A DNA stretch of 64,000 bases from positions 26,598,835-26,662,834 of the forward strand of contig OY970825.1 of NCBI GenBank assembly GCA_963853835.1, in the 5' to 3' direction. Below, one piece after another: positions 22,560 through 36,300 of this stretch. Positions within the stretch are counted from its first letter, which is position 1. Each line of letters starts with the position of its first letter. Position numbers and translations under genes: made by a program. Source of the DNA: Calendula officinalis (taxonomy: Eukaryota; Streptophyta; Magnoliopsida; Asterales; Asteraceae). Under the pieces are notes generated by a model that was given only the letters and a program-made list of their open reading frames with translations, did not search any database and had not been told where the DNA came from.

Positions 22560-24217
22560 GTCCATTTACAAGACCTCTAGGATGTCGTCGCATTCCCTAT
22601 GGTAAAGACATAACCAGATTGGGAACGTCCCTTATGCAGGTCTGATAAGTAAACTGCATCAGCATATCCGATAAGGGTCGCGTTATCTCGAGTATCAATC
22701 ACACTTGATCCACTAGATGACACGCAGGGATAGAATAAGCCCATATTCGTACTACCTTTAAAGTAACGGAAGATGTCTTTAATACCATTTCAATGGTGGC
22801 GTGTTGGCGCATTGCTATGCCTAGTCATGCATATCACAACAAACAAGATATCCAGTTTAGTACATTGGGCCAAGTACAATATTGCGCTTATTGCACCCAT
22901 ATATGAACACACATGGATCAATATCTCATCATCATCATTTGGATGGAATTGGTCCCTTTTAATGTCTAGAGAATGAATGACCATGGGGGTAGATGGAGGT
23001 TTGTATCACGATAACTAAAGCGTCTTAACACCTTTAGGGTGTAATTCTCTTGATAGAGGAAAAACCCATCTTTACGGTCCTCAATCTACAGGCCGAGGCA
23101 GTGCCGTATTTTCCCATGATCTTTCATCTCGACTTCCTTCGTCAGGATTTTAGCAGTTTCAAACAACTCTATCGAGGTACCTATGAGATTCAAATCATCT
23201 ACATAGATTGCGATAATAACATATCTTGAAGTGGATATCTTTATAAACACGCATGGGCATATCCATTTCATATATCCCAGTCTGATCAAGTACTCACTTA
23301 GACGGTTATACCACATCCGTCTGAATGTTAATCCACAAAGTGATAGTCTCAGTCATATCGAGAACGTGTTCCGTGGTCTGGAACTACTTGATTCAGGCAA
23401 CTTGAGTCCATCGGGGACTTTCATGTGTATCTCTGTGTCATGATCCCTATAGAGATAGGCTGTGACCACATCCATAAGCTGCATATTCAGTTTTTCGGAA
23501 ACTACTAAACTGATTAAGTAGCGGAACGTTAAAACATCCATTACGGGAGAATACATCTCCTCGTAATCAATATCAGGGCGTTTAAGAGAAGCCTAGCGCC
23601 ATGAGGCGAGCTTTGTATCTTACAATCTCATTATTCTCTTTACGCTTCCTTACGAATACCGATTTATAATCAGTTGGTTTAACATTAGGTGGTTTTGGAG
23701 CAACAGGTCCAAACACTCATCCTTTCGGTAAGGAATCCAATTTTACCTGGATTGTGTGTTTCCATAAAGACCAGTCCATTGTACTCAACAATAGTACTTG
23801 GTTCCATGTCATCATTGCTCATAATGTCAGTGGCCACTGCGTATATGAGCAAATCATCGATGACAGTCTCGTTTTGCTTCAAAATATCATCTAAGCTAAC
23901 ATACTCGACATATACTTGAAGATTATCGGGATGATGAGAAATTGGTGTTTCATCAGGAACACGCTTCTCCAATACACTCCTGTGATCCTTAATGATCTCG
24001 TGTGGCAAAACATATACGACAGAATTTCTCCTCCTTTGAGGCAGAACATCCTTGGAACCGAACCGGTCTTCCTCTTTTATTAGGAAGAGCGGCGGACTGG
24101 ACAACCAATGGTAGCGTCCTTTGCACGGTGGGTTCGACCGATGCAACATGTTCAAACAGAACATGGCGTCTCACAGGGATGTCTATCCTTGCAGGCACAT
24201 TTGCAGCAGGTATATTT
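22560..24217 (-). pseudogene. Copia pol remnant: reverse transcriptase and RNase H
   Basis: Minus-strand segments show reverse transcriptase blocks: 'FRYLISLVVSEKLNMQLMDV' near 23450-23540, 'YVDDLNLIGT' near 23170-23200, and the RT-RNase H connection ('HSLDIKRDQFHP...YMGAISAILYLAQCT') near 22790-22980. Several frameshifts and stops separate the blocks, so no functional product is made. The upstream part of the same frame resumes at 32458 after the nested element. Confidence 0.85.
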
Positions 24218-24222
24218 GATCT

Positions 24223-26691
24223 TGTAACACCCGTATTTTTATAACATCGTTTAAATCATTAAAAATACAATTTCCCAACATTTGACACATTGTCCAAAAT
24301 ACAGTTTATCAAAAACTTTAAACCTTTATCAGAGTTTACAAAAATACGGTGTCACCAAGTATATCAAAACCATAGGCAAACGGGATCTACCTATGAGCTC
24401 CCGAACTAAGCATCTCTAGGCCACTTCTAGTGCAACCTTCTATCACTTCAAACCTGTACCTGAGTACATAGCCACAAAACAAACGTAGTACGTGAGACAA
24501 AATAGTCTCGTGAGATACATGGGTTTTAGACCCCAATAATAGACATTTCATAAATATGTAAACATATATATAAACTACATAAATACCGTCTAGTCACCCT
24601 TTTGTGACTCTAACTACTTTGCTTTCCTAGCAAAGATATCTAGTACCTAAACGTATAGGTGCCAGAAGCCCAATCATATCTAGTACATAAACATATATGT
24701 ACCAGAAGCCCAATCATGTCTAATACATAAACATATATGTATTAGAACCTAACATACCTAGTACCAAACATATGCGTACTAGAAGCACCCGTGTGCTTAG
24801 TGTATAAACATATATACACTCGGTGTATAAACATATATACCACCGTCCAATCAACATATCTAATACATAAACATATATGTATTAGAACCTAACATACCTA
24901 GTACCAAACATATGCGTACTAGAAGCACCTGTGTGCTTAGTGTATAAACATATATACACTCGGTGTATAAACATATATACCACCGTCCAATCAACATATC
25001 TAATACATAAACATATATGTATTAGAACCTAACATACCTAGTACCAAACATATGCGTACTAGAAGCACCCGTGTGCTTAGTGTATAAACATATATACACT
25101 CGGTGTATAAACATATATACCACCGTCCAGTGACCAGGGGTCCCCCGCGTCACCACCATCTTTCTCTTACCATAACCTAACAGTTATGACAGTCAAAGCC
25201 TTCGGCTATCACATCCAACATCAAACAAGTTAGTCATCTAATGCTAACGACATATAATTGGTCCACCACAGTGTGAACGTACCTGTATGGTCCCATGGGC
25301 CCGATCATAAGCAACCACAGTTACTTCTACATCTATGAACCCTATGAGGTCCATACTTACTTTATACATAAGATACATTTCTTATTTATCGATTACATAA
25401 TACTTTTATCTCTCCCTTGACTATAATAGACAATTATTACTAGTCACATCATATTCTTTCTCATATATATTCGTTCTTTACTCTTATTAGTATATCTTAC
25501 CAATAGGTACTCATTACTACAAAATTATTCCCAATTGCTTTACTAATACATATTTATTAATAAAGGCTCCGTATACATTCTTTTAATCACTTACTACATA
25601 TTTATTGTTCATTAATATAGATTCCATAATTACTTGGATCTATCATAATTTACTTCAAATTCATCAATCATACTAGACACATTCTAGTATCACATTCTAC
25701 ATACTCTCACACATTTTCAATTACTATCTTTATCAAATATTTGTTAATAAAGACCGATACAATATCATATGTACTTTCAAGACTATTTGCTATGTACCCA
25801 GTTTAAAAGTCTCATGTACTCACCTTAGCAAATAAGTGCTCCAACCGTATTCTTCACGTCAGTTTCCTTGCCTCACAATTCGGTCAACTTCCAAGACCTC
25901 ACCAAATGCCTAATACAATAATCACAAGATTATCAACATCACATTCTACTACCAGTGTGTCCATCTATCTCTAGATAACACTTATTAACACATTTCCCCC
26001 AATTATGGTGATTTACCAAACCCTAGGTTTAACCAAATCCTTAAGATTCTTACAAATCATAATCATACCCTTGTTTCCTTTAATAACATACCATCTATCA
26101 GGTGTATACATCATCAACATCACCATATCCCGAAACCCATGAACTTAGGGTTTCAAACTCATACATCAAAATACATGGATCTAAAGCTACAAATATCAAG
26201 GAGTGAAGAGATACCTTTAATCTTCAACTAGGAGCGAAATCTATCAAAGATTTGAGAAGAAATCAACCAAAATCTGTACTTGAGCTCCAAAATCGCCAAA
26301 GGGAAGAACTAGGGTTTGAAGATAGCACAAATGGCTGAAAACCCGATTTTAATGTCTGTCGAACAGACTTCGCGTCGCGAACTAGAACTTCGCGTCGCGA
26401 ACTATGCGTTTCTTCCACTTCGCGTTCGTTAACCAAATCGTGAACTACATCGCGTCCACCGGTCTCTTTCCCTGTCATGACTTCCCGATCGGGAAGTCCT
26501 ACTTCGCGGCGCGAACTCGGTGTACAGCCAGGGCTGCACTTTTTCGTCCTTGTCTCGACCCGGTTTCGCCCATAACTTTCTCGTACGGTGTCCAAACGAC
26601 ACGAAACCAATTCCTACGTTCTTTAAACGATTTATCCTTATTTATCATAATTTTTATAAATTTATTTATTACCAAATTTCGGGTCGTTACA
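24223..26691 (-). repeat. 3' LTR of the LARD (2,469 bp)
   Basis: On the minus strand it starts TGTAACGACCC and ends at the TGTTACAAG junction (plus-strand ends TG and CA). It contains a triple 140-bp repeat, a CG-rich palindrome block (26360-26520) and a candidate short exon (25824-25909, minus). Confidence 0.92.
24712..25131 (-). repeat. Triple 140-bp tandem repeat inside the 3' LTR
   Basis: Three nearly identical 140-bp units, each containing several 'acataaacatatat' sub-motifs. Unit boundaries recur at 24854 and 24994. The same array is in the other LTR at 30473-30892. Confidence 0.85.
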
Positions 26692-29600
26692 ACTATCCAC
26701 CCCTTAAAAGGATTCCGTCCTCGGAATCACTAAAATCTCCAACCTTTATTCACCCGAGCATTACGCCCTCATTTCCTTGTGGTCATTACCACCAAACTTT
26801 CCTCATTCCTATTCCTTCAACATTACATATTCAAACATTCAGTTAACTTCGTTAAGTCCGAACGGTCAAGGCCCAACTTTAAAAACTCATAATACTCCAA
26901 CGGGTCAAAATTTCACAATTTGACCAAAACACCGACATTCCCTCGACCGATCTTTTCATTCTCATAACAATGGTATAACACAATCATACCATTAACTAGT
27001 TGATTTAAACGAATGTCAAACTCTAGCTTTGACCCAACCGATATATCCCGACATTGGTATATCCCCACATTATCTACCCATTGACTTAAGCACAAAGTCA
27101 ACTATACTTTGACATTTTCCCTTCTCGTCAAGGACCCCATAAATCCTCCTTTCCTTTACAATTGACCTTTAATTTATGATCCATCTACAATCATATACTC
27201 GATTCCCAAATCCAATCTTGACAACACCCAAACGGGTCAAAGTCGTATAATCTGACTACAACTATTTCAACTATTCCATTAATCTTTTCACATACATACA
27301 ATCGGCACATTATGCCCTCGACATTCACTAACCGTTCATAACGAGAGTCAAAGCCCATCATTGGCTAAGTCAACCAATCACCAATTGGTCACCCTTGACT
27401 TACGTAAAGTCAACCATACTCTTTCAACTAACCAATTTCATACTCACGGGCACCATCACTAATATCTCACTTCCGGTTCCACTCATTATTGTCCACACTT
27501 TCATTTTCTCTCCCAATTATCCGAGAGTCGTACATTCACATATGGTCACATTGACCTTTACCGATTCTTGACCAACATTTGGTCACTCACACCATCACTT
27601 AGTTTTCTTTCAACCATCTTTGCATCACATCGATCAAATTCATAACTCTTATTCTCAATTGTCGGAATTAGTTCTCCTTTCGCAACATATGCCACTATTT
27701 CATACAAGTTTACCATACTTTGGTTATCAAATGATAATTTGCTCACTAGGAGTTTCTCTTTCCTCCTATTATATAAATCGTAGGCATCCCCTACATTTAC
27801 ATGACCTAGATGCAACTCGCATTTCGAACTAGGTCCTCATATACCATAACATAATAGTAATACATTATTAACCACATGGTTCTACATTCATCATTTAAAC
27901 ACGTAAACATATACACACACATATATATACACATATATATCACGTCAATTCAATTTAAACACCTTTATTGTGCACATATACAAACATATGTATATGTCAC
28001 CAACACCATCTATACATCCCTATTGTGCACATATACAAACATATGTATATGTCACACCAATACCGTCTGGTATCCAACTTTTTACAACACGTAGCTTTGC
28101 TACTTTCTCACTCATTCAATCGCCCAATTATTCATCATGCATTCTAGCACAATTCACATAATATCACATTATCGCTTTCTTTCATATCTAACATGCCTCC
28201 CATCGGACATACTACTTAACACATTTCATATAATATTGTCTTTCCATTATCATATGCCTTCCAAGGCCATTATATAATGCACATGCATTGTACCCCACGG
28301 GTAACTAATAACATTCTCTAATTGCTATTTATTGTTTCACTTACACATTAACCGTCCTTTACCGGTTCATTTACTTAACAATTTCCAAGACTTTTGTCAC
28401 CGCCGGAGTAGCTACCACTACATTCCATTAGCCAAAAATCACCGACCAGTCCAATCATCCTTGAGTCAAACAATCGACTCCGGTCCACACTCGCAACCAA
28501 AAGCCCAACACTCGGTGTTCTACTTTTACACTTCGTGGGACTCCGAAATATTCCTTTTTAAATCGTAGTCTTACACTACGCTACGACATACATTGTCACA
28601 CTTATTACTATGGCATTTTACCAATAATTTTCTTTTCACCCTTGACATCGAATTTATCAATATTATCGCGAAACTTGCTACGGCTATGCGCCAACTTTTA
28701 CTCAACCGTTTTCAACAATCAAATTCGTCATTCCCGACACTTATTCTTTTCCACATATTTTCCATTTATAATTTCTAGGTATCACTATACCTTAGTCATT
28801 CTTTCCTTTACCGTTCACATAGAATAACATTACATTACGTATCTGGATTCCCATCGAACATCAAAATTCCATTCCAAAATTTCCATTTCTATAATTCTCA
28901 TCCAAACTAACAATACTTACCAAGATTAGTACTTCATCATACCATCATCCTTTTGTTGACAACATCTACCATTCTTATGGTTTCCCCCCCTTGACACTAC
29001 ATAGTAGCATCAACCCATATATCTTTACTACATGCGACACACCGGTCCATAATCATTTCCAATGTATGATTTCTATACACATACTAACCGGGAAGACTAT
29101 TCCCGAAATTAAATCTCCACATCATACAACTTATCTACAATTTCTATAGGCACCAATTCGTGCAACAACAACAACCACGTCATAATCTCAAATCATTCTT
29201 TTTACCCAAGATCTCTGAGGTGGCCCTTCCGGGTCAACACCCCATTCCAACTCACTCGTGAGTTCCTTTCACAACATTTTGTACCGTGCTCTCCTTCACA
29301 TAGTTTCATACAACACATTCCACCGTATCAACACCTCATCCTTCAATAATGGTGACGTCAATGTCGCCATATCGTTCTTCCTTCATTTGCTACTCTCTAG
29401 CACTTGCCAACTCTACCGAATCCACCACATCGTGACCTTCGGTTCAAATCTTCCGAATTACACAACAGTTTTACACGGTATGAAAGTCTTACACAACTTC
29501 CTTCCATTTCTTCCGACTATGTTTTGCTGCCTTTTATGTAGACACTTCCCACTACGGGATTCACCATTCGATTATTCTCCCTTCATATGGGTATCGGAAT

Positions 29601-29983
29601 CATTCCACCTACCCTCATTCGTAACTCTTTCCAATTTAGTGGAGTTCGTCCACTTTTCACATTTATTCTTTCGCCATACCAACATATCCAACCAGCAAGG
29701 TTCAAACGGTCAGCTCAACAGTTGAAAACAACACAGTTAGATCAAATTATGGCATTTTCATAGGGATCGACCCTATCATACTAATCCCCCTTCGGTCTCA
29801 AAAGACTCACATTGCATATTGCATAACAACTTCTATAGGTCCCCCTAGGTTCAACCCTAAACTTAACATAAGTCTCAAGGTCAACCTATCGATCTCAAGG
29901 AATCTTACATTCCTATTGCTACAGTCTAAGACTAGGATGGACATCCAACCTAATTCACTTAAACTATAGCTCTGATACCAAGT
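26692..29983 (-). other. Non-coding interior of the LARD
   Basis: 3.29 kb rich in C and T on the plus strand (A/G-rich on the element's sense strand). It has many 'gtcaa' and 'tcaac' words and a ~55-bp duplication at 27965-28060. The reading frames present are short and match no gag, protease, RT or integrase pattern I know. Confidence 0.7.
29969..29980 (-). other. Primer-binding site (initiator tRNA-Met type)
   Basis: The minus strand reads TGGTATCAGAGC three bases inside the 5' LTR, the usual plant LTR-retrotransposon primer site. Confidence 0.85.
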
Positions 29984-32452
29984 TGTAACACCCGTATTTT
30001 TATAACATCGTTTAAATCATTAAAAATACAATTTCCCAACATTTGACACATTGTCCAAAATACAGTTTATCAAAAACTTTAAACCTTTATCAGAGTTTAC
30101 AAAAATACGGTGTCACCAAGTATATCAAAACCATAGGCAAACGGGATCTACCTATGAGCTCCCGAACTAAGCATCTCTAGGCCACTTCTAGTGCAACCTT
30201 CTATCACTTCAAACCTGTACCTGAGTACATAGCCACAAAACAAACGTAGTACGTGAGACAAAATAGTCTCGTGAGATACATGGGTTTTAGACCCCAATAA
30301 TAGACATTTCATAAATATGTAAACATATATATAAACTACATAAATACCGTCTAGTCACCCTTTTGTGACTCTAACTACTTTGCTTTCCTAGCAAAGATAT
30401 CTAGTACCTAAACGTATAGGTGCCAGAAGCCCAATCATATCTAGTACATAAACATATATGTACCAGAAGCCCAATCATGTCTAATACATAAACATATATG
30501 TATTAGAACCTAACATACCTAGTACCAAACATATGCGTACTAGAAGCACCCGTGTGCTTAGTGTATAAACATATATACACTCGGTGTATAAACATATATA
30601 CCACCGTCCAATCAACATATCTAATACATAAACATATATGTATTAGAACCTAACATACCTAGTACCAAACATATGCGTACTAGAAGCACCTGTGTGCTTA
30701 GTGTATAAACATATATACACTCGGTGTATAAACATATATACCACCGTCCAATCAACATATCTAATACATAAACATATATGTATTAGAACCTAACATACCT
30801 AGTACCAAACATATGCGTACTAGAAGCACCCGTGTGCTTAGTGTATAAACATATATACACTCGGTGTATAAACATATATACCACCGTCCAGTGACCAGGG
30901 GTCCCCCGCGTCACCACCATCTTTCTCTTACCATAACCTAACAGTTATGACAGTCAAAGCCTTCGGCTATCACATCCAACATCAAACAAGTTAGTCATCT
31001 AATGCTAACGACATATAATTGGTCCACCACAGTGTGAACGTACCTGTATGGTCCCATGGGCCCGATCATAAGCAACCACAGTTACTTCTACATCTATGAA
31101 CCCTATGAGGTCCATACTTACTTTATACATAAGATACATTTCTTATTTATCGATTACATAATACTTTTATCTCTCCCTTGACTATAATAGACAATTATTA
31201 CTAGTCACATCATATTCTTTCTCATATATATTCGTTCTTTACTCTTATTAGTATATCTTACCAATAGGTACTCATTACTACAAAATTATTCCCAATTGCT
31301 TTACTAATACATATTTATTAATAAAGGCTCCGTATACATTCTTTTAATCACTTACTACATATTTATTGTTCATTAATATAGATTCCATAATTACTTGGAT
31401 CTATCATAATTTACTTCAAATTCATCAATCATACTAGACACATTCTAGTATCACATTCTACATACTCTCACACATTTTCAATTACTATCTTTATCAAATA
31501 TTTGTTAATAAAGACCGATACAATATCATATGTACTTTCAAGACTATTTGCTATGTACCCAGTTTAAAAGTCTCATGTACTCACCTTAGCAAATAAGTGC
31601 TCCAACCGTATTCTTCACGTCAGTTTCCTTGCCTCACAATTCGGTCAACTTCCAAGACCTCACCAAATGCCTAATACAATAATCACAAGATTATCAACAT
31701 CACATTCTACTACCAGTGTGTCCATCTATCTCTAGATAACACTTATTAACACATTTCCCCCAATTATGGTGATTTACCAAACCCTAGGTTTAACCAAATC
31801 CTTAAGATTCTTACAAATCATAATCATACCCTTGTTTCCTTTAATAACATACCATCTATCAGGTGTATACATCATCAACATCACCATATCCCGAAACCCA
31901 TGAACTTAGGGTTTCAAACTCATACATCAAAATACATGGATCTAAAGCTACAAATATCAAGGAGTGAAGAGATACCTTTAATCTTCAACTAGGAGCGAAA
32001 TCTATCAAAGATTTGAGAAGAAATCAACCAAAATCTGTACTTGAGCTCCAAAATCGCCAAAGGGAAGAACTAGGGTTTGAAGATAGCACAAATGGCTGAA
32101 AACCCGATTTTAATGTCTGTCGAACAGACTTCGCGTCGCGAACTAGAACTTCGCGTCGCGAACTATGCGTTTCTTCCACTTCGCGTTCGTTAACCAAATC
32201 GTGAACTACATCGCGTCCACCGGTCTCTTTCCCTGTCATGACTTCCCGATCGGGAAGTCCTACTTCGCGGCGCGAACTCGGTGTACAGCCAGGGCTGCAC
32301 TTTTTCGTCCTTGTCTCGACCCGGTTTCGCCCATAACTTTCTCGTACGGTGTCCAAACGACACGAAACCAATTCCTACGTTCTTTAAACGATTTATCCTT
32401 ATTTATCATAATTTTTATAAATTTATTTATTACCAAATTTCGGGTCGTTACA
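29984..32452 (-). repeat. 5' LTR of the LARD (2,469 bp)
   Basis: It is an apparently exact copy of 24223-26691, including the single C/T variant that distinguishes the middle 140-bp repeat. The primer-binding site adjoins it. Confidence 0.92.
30473..30892 (-). repeat. Triple 140-bp tandem repeat inside the 5' LTR
   Basis: Copy of the array at 24712-25131, shifted by 5,761 bp. Confidence 0.85.
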
Positions 32453-32457
32453 GATCT

Positions 32458-32712
32458 CGTGACATTTGCTAAGTCATTAAATGTGTCTGGTAGCTGATTA
32501 GCAACATTTTGTAGACTTAGAGTTCTTTGCACATCCTTATCACTATGTGCAATCAGGGGATCCATATGAGACAAACTGGGTACATGCCACGTTCTTTCAC
32601 GTCGTTCCTTATCAACGTTAACATGCAAATCTCCCCCTAACGACGGGAAGATTGTCTCATCAATATCACAATCCGCATGTATAGCGTTAAAGAGATCGCC
32701 TGTCAAGGGCTC
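32458..32712 (-). pseudogene. Copia pol remnant: integrase-RT linker
   Basis: Minus-strand reading shows 'LEPLTGDLFNAIHADCDIDE', 'FPSLGG' and 'SLQNVANQLPDTFNDLANVT', typical of the region between integrase and RT in plant Copia polyproteins. It is isolated between the LARD and the solo LTR. Confidence 0.85.
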
Positions 32713-32717
32713 TAAAT

Positions 32718-34900
32718 TGTAACATTCCAAAACCCGGCCTAGTAGTTTATTGACCTTAAGGTATCTTATTAAATGATTATCTGATTAAATGCTTAGTTAA
32801 TTTAATTAGCCTGCTGTCTTTTGCGGTATTTTAACCAAGGGGTTAAAATACCCGACTTGTGATATATTTGGAATGAAAACATGATTTTTATATCTTTGGA
32901 TTCTTTGTTAAATATCGTTTCCAGAAATGCTTTCGTTTTTAAGATTTGAGTCCGTTTGCTATTTTAAACGAATTAATTACGAAAGGGACTTTTAGACATA
33001 TACTGAAAAGTAATAAGTGATGGGAAAAAGGGCCAAGTGGGGCCCCTCTTTGGATGAGGCCGATCGAGAGAGAGGGAAGGAGAAACCCTCCTTTCTTTTC
33101 TTGTCTCTTTCATTTTGAACATTATCCAAAAACATACTCACTATTCCATTGCAAGCAACACTCTTTTTCTCTCTTCTTGTTCTTGAACTCTTGAGGTTAA
33201 ATCCTTGCTTGTTGGTCCGAAATCTACACTAGTGTTGGTAGAAAGGAAGCTTAGAAGTAAGTTGCACTTTCTATTCTACTTGTTCTTGTTGTTCTTGAGT
33301 TATGGCATAAACTAGGGTTTGTGATTGTTAGTATTTTATGGAGGAATCTTGTTATGTATGTGATAATATGTGTTTATGCAAGCTTTTACATCATTTGTGT
33401 GGTAGTTTGTTGAAGGAAGACAAGATTTGGTGGAAATCGCCTTCAACCTCCATTAATGGTGGAAGTTGAAGGTGGGTTTTGACAAATCTTGGATTTCTTG
33501 ATGTTTAAATGGATAGAAGTGTTTATTAAGTGATGAAATCATGTTTGGTAAATTACGGATGGTGAAAACCTAGTGAAGATGATGGTATGAATTGATTTAG
33601 TTAGTGTTTGGGTCAAAATGGTGAGCTAGAGATTATGCAAGTATGATACATGTTATTGTGATGGTTATGAACTCGCTAGAATTGCTAGATTATGGTGAAT
33701 TGCTAGTTTAGAAGTGATGTGCTAGTTGATAGAAATGTGGAAGTAATTTAGTCACGTTCGGGTTTTTGGCCCGTTTGGATGAAGTAGTGGTAAAACGGGT
33801 TATATGGTTGTAAATGACTAATTGGTGAATTGTATTTGTTATACAAGTTTGTGTTGTCATAAGATATGTATTTTATGAGCCTTAGGTTGCGGTTTGTTAA
33901 AATTATCAATTCTGACATTTCGGTGGATTGATCACTAACTCGGTATACTTGTTGACAGGAACCAGGAAGGATACTCAGTGATACTAGCTCACTGAGTTAA
34001 GGAACGGAAGTTGAAAGGTGAGTGGACTCAACCTACAACTCGGGTTTCGGTTTATATGATTGGTATTGGTATTTTAGTGAAAATGCAGGAAAATTACCAG
34101 ACGGGCAAAGTTCACGCCGTGAACTATACTTCCCGATCGGGAAGTAGCCCAGAGAAGTTGGTTGTTTATCGCGAAGTAGTTCATGATCGGAGTTCCCGAC
34201 GCGAACTCTAGTTCGCGATCGTGAATTAGAGTTCGCAATTGGGAACTCTGTCGTGACGTTTTTCGCAGTGTTTTTCGTAGCTAGTCTACTTGTTATGTAT
34301 GCCTAGTGTTAGGGAATACCATACATGACTAGGTGCACATTCGGGACGAGGTCGGTGTCTGATGGATAACGGCTGGGCATAGTGTATCGACTAATAGGGT
34401 ATCCGACCTTACCTGTATGCGTTACATGGTTAAGGGGAGGGAGTTGCCCGGGGTGTTGGATACAGCGCTATCGGTTACCGTGGTTTTGGCCGACCATGGT
34501 TTAAGGCCCGCAAAGCCGTTGATCCTCTCAATTAAGTGATTACCCAACCGGAGATGTTTTATAACTTCCGTGTTTAAGTGATTAGTGTAGTTGGTAGTGT
34601 TAGGAATTCATTCACTTAGCTTTTGTGCTAATTCCTCCCTTATCGACACATTTCAGGTTGGATGGCTTGAACGGGTCGGGCTTGGACGGGAAGTTTGACC
34701 ATGCTTTAAATTGTTGTTTTTGTAATTGAGCCGTGTTTCGTAATACCGTCTTTTTAACTAACTCTTGGTTTGTAATATTTGTGGGACCATAGTTTGTAAA
34801 CTTAACATTTCTAGGAACCTAACTGTATGCTTCTGTAACCTTAGATTAATACTTAATTGGATATTTAAAAAAATAATGGTTTCAAAAATGCGGTGTTACA
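32718..34900 (+). mobile_element. Solo LTR, 2,183 bp
   Basis: It starts TGTAACATTCC, ends GGTGTTACA, and is flanked by a perfect 5-bp TSD TAAAT (32713-32717 and 34901-34905). No primer site, purine tract or interior is present, so it is a recombination-derived solo LTR inserted in the Copia pol region. A truncated copy of its start lies at 2938-3042. It contains CG-rich palindromes at 34110-34255 and a candidate short exon at 33959-34017. Confidence 0.9.
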
Positions 34901-34924
34901 TAAATAGAGTATGATGGATGGGGA

Positions 34925-36300
34925 TTAATAATCAACATATATTCCCCGTCGTTTCTGAGGTCCAAATTTCGAACGCTTTGGAAGTTCAATGGGAACATTG
35001 ATCAAGCACCCAAACACGCGTTTATGTGAGATATCAGGCTCATGTCCAGTTACCAGCTGGTACGCAGAAAATGGTTGGGTAGCCATGGGCCTCAAACGGA
35101 CCAATGTAGCCGTGTGTAATATCGCATAACCACATGCAGACATTGAAAGTTGGTGCGCATAACCAAAGTTTTGAGAATTATTTATATTCGTTAAATAAAT
35201 GTTTCTCCAAGAGCAATTTGTAAATGAACATACACAACAGGGTGTTCAATATCAAAACTCAATGTCGTGCAATAATTATCGAACGTGTTCGATGTAAACT
35301 CCATGGCATTATCAAGTCTACTTGACTTTATCGGATAATCCGGATGATGAACCATCAAATTAATGATCAGGGCTAAGAGTTAAGGATATGCTGCATTTTG
35401 TTGTGGACACCAAAGTTACGTGTGACCATCTTTGTTGATTCATCAACCAATATCATGAAATTTTTAAATGGTCCGCATGTTGGTTGGATAAGTCCACAAA
35501 TATCCCCGTGAATTATCTTAAGAAAATGGGATATCACTTTTGTAGATTATACATAAAGTGATTTGAGATGTGTCTTTACAACCGAGCATATTTGGCATAG
35601 GCTTTTTCGGATTAATCACGAAATTCTATCTTGATGCACATATGATGCATTCATAGTTCAAAGCATCGTATATTGACCCGGGTGTCCCAGCCGGTCATGC
35701 CATAACATATAAGTTCCCTCATCAATGGGGCTCGACGAACGATTAGGTTGCTTTCAATGGTTAGATCATACTGATCCACAACCCATTTGGCAAGCATCTC
35801 AACTTCTCCAATATACGATTTTGGTCGTATTGAGCAGAGGTAATGTCAAGGTATTCGATACCATTTTCTCGATCAGTTTCGAGATGAAAACATGTTTTCT
35901 CGAATATCCTTAAAACTCCACAAGTTACGACTGGAACTTGGATAATTTAAGGCTTCATCTATGGTCAAAATAGTACCATTTGACAACATATATTGGGCTA
36001 TACCAAAGCCAAGGGTCGACAGGCCCGAAATGGTTGTCAATGAAGTTACTTTGAGGCGTAATGTTGATTAAGTAAATTTTTTTTATGAAAGTGTACTTGG
36101 GTACCACAATCAACCAGACAATCAACAACCCAATATGCATGCCTCAAAGTAAAAAAATTTAAAGTCGGTCACACGTATTGACTAATTTCACAAGGAAAAA
36201 AACTTTAAATTATTTCGAGAAACATAATCAATTGTAAACAAACCATAATCCAAAAGATAACCATTATTCAAATGGTAAAGCTTGATCCAAAACATAATTC
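34925..36300 (-). pseudogene. Copia pol remnant: integrase C-terminal part and gag-pre-integrase motif
   Basis: The minus strand near 34925-35143 reads 'GYAILHTATLVRLRPMATQP' followed by 'RVFGCLINVPIELPKRSKFGPQKRRGIYVDY', an integrase C-terminal pattern. Around 35640-35705 a 'WHDRLGHPG' gag-pre-integrase motif is present. The frame is interrupted many times between them. Confidence 0.75.

Larger units (their letters stand above)
24223..32452 (-). mobile_element. Gypsy-type non-coding LTR element (LARD), 8.23 kb, very young
   Basis: It has two 2,469-bp LTRs (24223-26691 and 29984-32452), all offset by exactly 5,761 bp, with no difference in the stretches I compared. A perfect 5-bp TSD GATCT flanks it at 24218-24222 and 32453-32457. 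On the minus strand the primer site 'TGGTATCAGAGC' (29969-29980) follows the right LTR, and a purine tract 'CCTTTTAAGGGGTGGATAGT' (26692-26711) precedes the left LTR. The 3.29-kb interior has no gag or pol reading frame on either strand. It interrupts the Copia pol frame. The LTR resembles the one starting at 62665. Confidence 0.92.

Noticed and set aside
26263..26846. 115- and 109-codon frames in the LTR, duplicated at 32024-32497
   Set aside because: They lie inside LTRs across a palindrome-rich, non-coding block, and frames exist on both strands at once. The exact duplication is explained by the two LTRs.
29258..29725. 155-codon open frame on the plus strand in the LARD interior
   Set aside because: It is antisense to the element, low in complexity (Phe/Ser/His-rich from TTC and CAC words) and shows no known domain.
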